Assembly (NCBI RefSeq): GCF_017591425.1
Contig: NW_024465885.1
Span: 32,124,501-32,188,500 of the forward strand
DNA from: Ochotona curzoniae
Taxonomy: Eukaryota > Chordata > Mammalia > Lagomorpha > Ochotonidae
DNA: 64,000 nucleotides
Reading direction: 5' to 3'
Positions within the stretch are counted from its first letter, which is position 1; each line of letters begins with the position of its first letter. This document shows positions 57,576-64,000 of the stretch, piece by piece. Under the pieces are notes generated by a model. That model made no database searches. It saw nothing but the letters and a program-made list of their open reading frames with translations, and had not been told where the DNA came from. Both the position numbers and the translations under genes were made by a program.

Positions 57576-58799
57576 GCAGAAACACATAGAGTAGCTCCAG
57601 AAATATTGACCCAAAAGCTGGATTCGCTTTCCTGTCCAGTGGCTCATCTTTTGAAACAGAACCAATGGTAACAAGGTGGCCTGCAAGCTTAAAAGCAGTT
57701 ACTGGGACCACATTCTGATGGAAGACACCACAAACCTAACTTCAGGTGAGCCACTTACAGGTCAAATTTCATACTAAGTACAAGGGGTTTTAGAAATTAA
57801 AGTGCATGATTTGTTAGCAGAAGGCTGCTTTACAAAGTACAAACTTTTTTTTTATGAGACCCATTTGAAATAATTCTTAAAGAATGCCAAGTTGTTAATC
57901 TGGTAACTTCATTCTCATTTGAAAGTATTAAAAACTAAGACACTATAGAGAAGGTGATGTTTAGTAGGCCTGCTCTTCATGAGGAACCCCTAGAAAATTC
58001 ATACATTGAATGATTAACCGACAGCAGTAGTGATATGTATCAATACCCCTACTGATGGATAAATTTATCCAGTAAGTTGAATAAGAAAAGTAAGTAAAAA
58101 GTTAGCTGCTTCCCTCAATAAATCTATAATGTAAGCATCAGAGATCTCAGTCATCAGGTCAAATTTTTTTAAAAAATCATATATTCTTAAGAAAAATTTT
58201 GGCTGAGCTTTGCCAAGATGCTTCCGAAGCATGGCTTTAATTACTGCCTATTGCAGCCATCAGGATGAGAAAGCCACCCAAAGATGTGTTACAGCTTAAT
58301 CCATTTGACAAGGTGTTTGAGAGCCCCTTCCTAACCTCTGGAATTTTCATGGAGTTCGAAATTCAACATCAGTAAAGTATATTCCTCATTTATGCCAGGT
58401 ATGTAAAAATCCGATGAATTATGGTAATGAAATTCTCCCAGTGCCAGATGCTCAGATTCCAAACCTGCATGCCTGCCCAAGAGATTGGGTTTTATTAAAG
58501 ACACGGAGCAATTACAGTCTAAATGGAAGGGCCCCTACCAGCGCTGCTGAATAATACTACCCTAGTAAAATTGCACAGGATCCCAAACTGTGCAGCTTTT
58601 TTTCAAGGATTAAACTTCTACCTCCTGAGTCTTCCCAGGTGCACATGGAAGATAAGTCTGCTATTCTAATGAGCAAATGAAGATTTTAAATATAACTCGA
58701 AAAAGCAAAAGCATAATACATGAAGTTTGCAGCAGTTTAAAGAAGACACAATTTACCTATCTCTTCTTTTGATTCCTGTTAGTGGGGCGGAGGGAGGGT
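57576..58799. other. Unique interval with candidate conserved DNA
   Basis: No repeats were recognised. 58200-58700 has an even base mix. A perfect 14-bp palindrome ggataaatttatcc lies at 58057-58070. Confidence 0.45.
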
Positions 58800-59200
58800 G
58801 CTCCTTATAAGTGACACATTGGTCATTCAGTAGCATGCTATTTAACTTTATGTGGTGGTAAATTTTATATTTTTATGCAGATTTTTATGGCTTTTCAATT
58901 AAAAGGATACACAGTAACAGTATAATAGACACTATCATATCAAGATGTGAAGATACAGTGCAGAGATGGACTCCCATTGAAACTATTAAATATATCTTGA
59001 CTCTGCAATTGTTTGTACCTGCAATGTCAGGATGCACTTATGTAGCAGAATGATGAACTTATGACTGTTCATGAAGGACTATACTATCGTAATAATACAG
59101 GAGAAATCAGAGGTAGGGAAGATTTGGGGAAAGGGGAAATCCCAGAGCCTATGGAACTGTGTCGTGAAACAATAAAATAAATTTTTTTGTTTTCAAAAAA
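58800..59200 (+). mobile_element. L1 3' UTR, 5' truncated
   Basis: It aligns with the complement of 63350-64000. 'cacattggtcattcagtagc', 'atggcttttcaatta' and 'ctcccattgaaactattaaa' have counterparts there in the same order. It ends with a purine-rich tract (about 59101-59142), 'aaatcccagagcctatggaa' and 'gtgaaacaataaaataaa', the standard lagomorph L1 3' terminus with its polyadenylation signal. No ORF2 sequence precedes it. Confidence 0.8.
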
Positions 59201-59599
59201 GGCTTCTTAGTTAGATATTTTAATATCAACATGACACATTAAACTGATTTGAAAAATCTGTTGCTTTGGACAATGTGCCATACACCTCAGGCCAACTTTA
59301 TAAGGTCCTCGAGTCTGTGCATGCTCTGTCCAAAGTAATCATAGACAGCTAACAAACCTTAGAATATTCACTGATACAGCAAGGAGGAGTATCTGCGGCA
59401 ATTAATGAAACCAATCACATGAATGTGTACACAGTAGTATATTCACTAAAATAACATTAAAGAGGCTTATGCTTGAGCTTGATCATTTCATAATTATCAA
59501 AGAGACAATCTATCAGCGTGCATTACTTGGGAAACAATAAGGTACATTTTTGTCATCTTGAAATGTACACAACCTGCAATTTTTTTTTGTATAGTATTC
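59201..59599. other. Unique DNA between the L1 tail and an open segment
   Basis: Nothing recognised. Confidence 0.4.
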
Positions 59600-59803
59600 C
59601 TACTGATGGATAAATTTATCTGTTTCAGAATTTGACAGCTTCTCAAACTGATAATGAATATTTGGGAAACTCAGCCACTGGCACTGATTGATAAAATTCT
59701 CTGGTTTGTGGACGGATCCACTATACTGCACAGTATGAGGTTGCCAACCATAATATATGCAAGCCCTATGATCAGCATGGAGTAGATACAGAAAATGGAC
59801 CAT
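59600..59803 (-). pseudogene. Unrecognised 68-codon open segment
   Basis: ATG-initiated on the - strand with a normal stop. It includes YYGWQPHTVQYSGSVHKPEN and reads as plausible protein with balanced residues. No SINE or L1 explains it. I do not recognise the family. A retrocopy fragment or chance are both possible. The stop codon region overlaps the 22-bp string shared with 58048-58069. Confidence 0.2.
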
Positions 59804-59888
59804 CAAGTCTTAGCAAACCTCATGTTTAAAAGTCACACATTTCTGAAAGAATATTGATATTGGTTAGTTAGATTAAGACTATCAGTTT

Positions 59889-60236
59889 AGGGTCCGATGC
59901 AATGGCCTAGCAACTAAAATTCTCGCCTTGAACACACCGGGACCCCATATAGGCACTGGTTCTTACTCCAGCAGTTCCACTTCCCATCTAGCTCCCTGCT
60001 CACAAGCAGGGGAAAGCAGTTGAGGACGGCCCAAAGCCTTGGGACCCGGCACCTGAGTGGGAGACCTGGAGGAAGTTCCTGGTTCCTGGCTCCGGATCTG
60101 TACAGCACCGGCCATTACACTCACATGGGGAGTGAATCATCAGAGGGAAGATGTTCCTCTCTGTCTCTCCTCCTCTCTATATATCTGACTTTGTAGTAAA
60201 ATAATAATAATAATAAAATAAAATCTTTAAAAAAAA
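59889..60236 (+). mobile_element. Young CSINE
   Basis: Head 'tgcaatggcctagcaactaa', then 'gaggacggcccaaagccttg', 'gctccggatctgtacagcac' and a tail with (taa)n and 'aaataaaatctttaaaaaaa'. A small inverted duplication 'tgctcacaagcagggg' replaces 'tgcttgtggcctggg'. Confidence 0.94.
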
Positions 60237-60319
60237 GATTAGTACTTTAACTCTATTCCCCCCCGCCACACACACACACACCTTATGTAATCTCTTCTGC
60301 CTACTGCCAGACAGGCAGT

Positions 60320-60655
60320 CCCATTCTCAGAATTTATCTCCCATTACGTGTTACCTGGGATAGAGGTGCCATGTAGCCATGCCATTCTGCTCTTTTAAAA
60401 GAGTTTGACAGCTGGGAGGGACCCTGTTCTTTCTTCATCAGAAGCAGGACGAGAGGAGGCATTGAAGCTGTCCTCTTTCTATCCCTTCCACATCTCTTCC
60501 CCTACTTCCACTAGGGCCATATGTATGTGATTTTTCAGTTTAAGTAAAATTCACCAATTTGCGTACTGTATATGTGTTTGTATTTGGAATATTCTTCTAA
60601 GTAGAAGATAATGGTCTGGATCAAGGCTGAGCCCTCACCTTGCCAAACGTCAGTT
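60320..60655 (+). mobile_element. LTR-like interspersed repeat, copy B
   Basis: Second copy of the repeat at 55535, in the same orientation. It has 'attctcagaatttatctccc', 'tttgacagctgggagggacc', 'agcaggacgagaggaggcat' and 'gagccctcaccttgccaaac'. A (CA)n run at 60268-60282 lies just upstream. Confidence 0.55.
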
Positions 60656-61403
60656 GTCATTAGTCAGCGTTTGCCCAGGCCAGTTATCTATCAGTCATGT
60701 TTCATCTTGATGTTTCCATGTTACCTTTATTTTCTGTTCAACTGAAATAATTAAATATACAAATGTCAGGTTTTAGCTTAATGTCCCCAAACATAGAAAG
60801 TGATAATCTTCTGTTGTTTAATTCAAAGTCATAATTAACTATCAATAGCCAATATTCCCATTTATGAAAATGAGAGAGTATGTGGCTGAATTTCAAACCA
60901 AGAAAAAGCTGGAAGAGATTTTGAGTGTATTAATCATAAGAAAAATTTTAAGGAGATAACGTAAGTTCATCATGATTTGAATATTATACTATCCATATAT
61001 GATGACAACAACGATACTGCAAACACATGTATAATTTTAATCAATTAACTTTTAAGGAAAACACTAAAATATGTTGAAAAAAATTATAGACATTTTCAGG
61101 AGTAGGTATATTTCATTCCAAAGAAAAATGATTATTTAGAATTCAACATCTCCCATATTAACTATTATTTATTATTAATTCACATACATGATTAATGTCA
61201 AACTCATATCCTAAAACCCAATAGTCCAAAAGTTTCAATCACTAAACTGAGTTAGAAAAGACTGAAAGCCATTATAATCAAGATCTTTCTAATCTTTCTC
61301 ATTTTTATTGATTTCTAGTTCTCTACCCTGAATTTCCATGATGAAAACTTTATCAAATCTTACTATCCCTTAGCTAGTAGATTCTGCTTCTGCTTAGATG
61401 ATT
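60656..61403. other. AT-rich unique DNA
   Basis: Nothing recognised. Confidence 0.45.
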
Positions 61404-61419
61404 ATAAACCAACTGCTTG

Positions 61420-61747
61420 GGCCCGGCGGCATGGGCTAGTAGCTAAAGTCCTCGCCTTGAACACACCAGGGTCTCATATGGGCGCCAGTTCTAATCCCAG
61501 TATCCCTGCTTCCCATCCAGCTCCCTGCTTGTGGCCTGGGAAAGCAATCGAGGACGGCCCAAGGCTTTGGGACCCTGCACCCACGTGGGAGACCTGGAAG
61601 GAAGTTCCTGGCTCCTGGCTCCGGATTGGCACAGCACTGGCTGTTGTGGTCATTTGGGGAATGAATTATTGGACGGAAGACTTCCTCTCTATCTCTCCTC
61701 TCTGTATATTTGACTTTGTAATAAAAATACATAAATCTTAAAAAAAA
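61420..61747 (+). mobile_element. Youngest-looking CSINE, perfect 16-bp target duplication
   Basis: 'ataaaccaactgcttg' flanks it exactly at 61404-61419 and 61748-61763. Head 'ggcccggcggcatgggctag' and CpG-containing landmarks are retained ('tatgggcgccagttctaatc', 'tcgaggacggcccaaggctt', 'cacccacgtgggagacctgg'). Tail 'aataaaaatacataaatc' plus A8. Frames of 60-133 codons in it are by-products. Confidence 0.97.
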
Positions 61748-61763
61748 ATAAACCAACTGCTTG

Positions 61764-62240
61764 CAAAAAGTTACGTTATTGAAGATGAAAAGTATCAAAA
61801 AGGTAAAGAGCCAAAAGTCTGAATCACAAGATTCCAATTGACCAATGCCAGAATCTGTTTAGATATTTACCAGGAAGTCATAGGTCTTGCTAAAGCTAAA
61901 TCAAGTATCAAAACGCTCATGAATTTTGGATATACATGAAGCCACTTATGATTTTATTAAATGGGCACTGCCTTTCATCACTTAACAAATAATAATATTT
62001 TTAAAAGCCAAGAGCACTGTGTTTCAGAGCCACATTCACAAACTTAACAGGTATATCTCAATATACGCTAATCTGTAAAATTCACTCCATTGTGGACCCA
62101 AAGAATTGAGTGATAGCTGTCTGACTCCTTGCTTTGCACTTTACAAAATAACAACCAATTTACATTACCATTTTTATAAAGACAAGGGTACTCGTTGACT
62201 CCTGTCTTCCTTAGGAAATAATTAAGATGACAGAGATTGG
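61764..62240. other. Unique DNA
   Basis: Nothing recognised. Confidence 0.45.
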
Positions 62241-63340
62241 CAGTGAACAAGATGCTGAAGTTTAATGAGGGTTGTACTTGACAGGTCAGGCAGGCAGCAT
62301 GTCAGTGGACCAATTTCCCCATCTGTGCATAGATGAGAATTTTAATGGGTTCAGAGAGATTGTCATTACACCAACTTTCCTTCCCCCACTCCTCTGCAAT
62401 GTTGTCTGTCAGAAAGTTGCCTGGAGCAAAAGACCATCCATCCCTACCCCTCATGAAGTTCTTTGGTGAAACTGATACGTGTCTGTTTGATTTCAGGTTA
62501 CTCAGGCCACTTCCTACATGAATCCTCTCTTCCCTTTTCTTGTTAGTCTGAACAAGGTGCAGAAGTGGCTGGTCAAGGAGACAGTTTCTAACTTTTATCA
62601 GTACAGAGATTTTTGATTAAGATTTCAGCCCAATAGGACAGTTGGTAGAGACCCTTTCAATCCCAATTGGCTGGAAGGGGGTTGTGAGCAAGCAAATCTG
62701 GAAAGGCTCAATGGTAATTACTGATCAAGATAGAAATTGAATGTGCAGTTGCACATTAACAGTTTATTACTGTGACAATGAATGTCCCAGGTATGGCACT
62801 TATAAAGATTGTTACATGGGCTACAGAATTTAAACTGGAACTGAGATAGGATAATTACAATGAATGGCTATTACAGATCCTGATAAATCCAACACCATAC
62901 CGGATACATCTGGTAAACTTTTGATTGTGTATCAGAAATGTCCTAGAGAACAGGAATCAAGACACTGGGGAAAACTTATTTCAGTGGCTGCTTCCTGCTG
63001 ACAGTTCTGGGACTAAAGTTTTTGGTGCAGCGACTGATAATAGACATTTTTTGGCAGGAAGAAGTTATCAGCATGATTATCAGTGAAGTTTTGAGTGACT
63101 GAGTGAACCACTGAGTGCTGTTTTGGACACTTGAATGAACCAATTACTTCAGAAACTTAAGGGAGTGGCCCTAAAGACATTTTAAAAAGTCAGAGGAGTG
63201 AATGGAAACTCAAAACAGGCAGCCATGAAGATTTTGAAACCAGCTCAAAATGAATGAAATGCCCCATCCATGTAGAAAAATAATGAGGAGAAAATCAAGA
63301 AAATCGCCATTCAAAAATTGGCCCTGAAAGAAAGTAAAGT
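62241..63340. other. Unclassified block, possibly retroviral leader or LTR-derived
   Basis: Moderate GC and no SINE. 62628-62690 resembles a tRNA gene in its box A (see findings). Near 63019 'gtttttggtgcagcgactga' recalls the short region after an LTR where primer-binding sequences lie. None of this is conclusive, and no LTR ends or target duplications were found. Confidence 0.25.
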
Positions 63341-64000
63341 GCTTTTTTTTAAAACTTATTTTTTTAATTGTTAATAACATTGTATTATGTGATACAGTTT
63401 TATAGGTGTTTGGATTTCCCTCGCTCTTCCCACAACCCTCCCCCCACAGTGCCTTGAATCCAAAATGGAACTCTTGAGAGATTAGTAGTTGAAAGATAGT
63501 TAAAGTATTAAATAAGGTCCACAGTATCTGGGTTATATTGATTTTGATTGAAGTTTTACATAATCAGTTCCCCTGGGGTAACAGGTAGTGGACAGTGTCA
63601 GGGTACGGTGCAGGGAGGAGGGACTGCGAGTGTAATAGAGGTTGACATAGTTGGGTTAACATCCAGTCCTGATTCCTTCATTGCGGGCATGGACCATGCA
63701 AAAAGTTCAGCATCTTATTGTCCAGATATATTCAACAGTTTCACTGGGAGACTGCCCCTGGTCTGAAAGTAGAGCTGGGGGAATATCATCCCCTCCAATG
63801 AAAAGCCATTACACAACTTCAACAACAATTTACAACAATTTACATCATGAAGTTAATTGACATGGTATTGAGTGACCAACACGTTAGAAAATGCAAATTC
63901 TTAACCACATGCTGTGACTACTTCATTGGCATTTCAATTTTAGTTTATACACAACCAGCTGCTATACAACTTAAAATAGTGATAGGGTACTATACAGCTG
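63341..64000 (-). mobile_element. Lagomorph-type L1 3' end, running off the window
   Basis: It starts with poly-T (the antisense poly-A tail), then 'cattgtattatgtgatacag', the polypyrimidine box 'cccacaaccctccccccaca' (antisense of the G-rich 3' UTR tract) and 'gcatcttattgtccagatat'. Copies of the same UTR occur at 16.0 kb (same strand) and 58.8 kb (opposite strand). No ORF2 is reached before 64000. The 72-codon frame at 63548-63766 is in the UTR and is not a gene. Confidence 0.82.

Noticed and set aside
57316..57711. 131-codon - strand frame with (GREGK)n
   Set aside because: The repeat is the translation of the (TTCCC)18 microsatellite. The flanking parts match nothing recognised.
61436..61837. 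133-codon - strand frame
   Set aside because: It lies almost wholly within the young CSINE at 61420-61747, read antisense.
1..64000. Bacterial operon, phage, defence or biosynthetic system
   Set aside because: Lagomorph SINEs, L1 and LTR elements throughout, with no dense coding. The window is a mammalian gene-poor region.

Overview
This window is vertebrate nuclear DNA, almost certainly from a lagomorph and most likely a pika (Ochotona). It is AT-rich and has no continuous multi-exon gene that I can recognise. The diagnostic signal is about 35 copies of one tRNA-derived SINE, the lagomorph C-repeat (CSINE). A good copy is 310-330 bp. It has a head with RNA polymerase III box A (tagcctagtggc) and box B (ggttctaatcc), then the landmarks 'ctccctgcttgtggcctggg', 'gggaccctgcacccacgtgg', 'gctcctggctcctggctt', 'cttggggagtgaatcat' and 'gaagatcttcctctctgtct', and a tail rich in 'aataaaaataaataaatc'. 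The pika assignment rests on my memory of the pika form of this SINE and is an inference; the lagomorph assignment is firmer.

Layout. 0-8.2 kb: unique AT-rich DNA with four SINEs and small tandem repeats. 8.2-11.1 kb: a decayed + strand LINE-1 (ORF2 C-terminal half) broken by a SINE and by a solo LTR. 11.1-16 kb: unique DNA, a possible retrocopy tail, two SINEs and a long polypyrimidine tract. 16.0-17.2 kb: scrambled L1 pieces in opposite orientations. 18.6-20 kb: MIR-like DNA, a GC-richer exon-like block and several SINEs. 22.2-25.2 kb: a second long + strand L1 holding three SINEs, two of which carry microsatellites. 27.3-30.5 kb: two solo LTRs on the - strand, one with perfect 6-bp target duplications. 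33.7-34.1 kb: an old MLT1-type LTR. 36.0-36.7 kb: a diverged GC-rich tandem array. 37-43.5 kb: more SINEs and a short open segment that could be a lost or real exon. 43.5-50.4 kb: mostly unique DNA. 50.4-53.4 kb: a dense SINE cluster. 55.5-60.7 kb: two collinear copies of an LTR-like repeat, a 33-bp tandem array, a perfect (TTCCC)18 tract and an L1 3' UTR. 61.4 kb: the youngest-looking SINE. 63.3-64.0 kb: an L1 3' UTR on the - strand that runs off the end.

Nothing here suggests genes working together. Almost every open reading frame of 60-150 codons is a frame read through a SINE, an L1 or a simple repeat. The useful content is the insertion history (which element sits in which), the microsatellites, several non-repetitive blocks that may be conserved regulatory DNA, and a few short open segments I could not identify. 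I found no previously undescribed system. Repeat boundaries without target duplications are accurate to roughly 10-30 bp.
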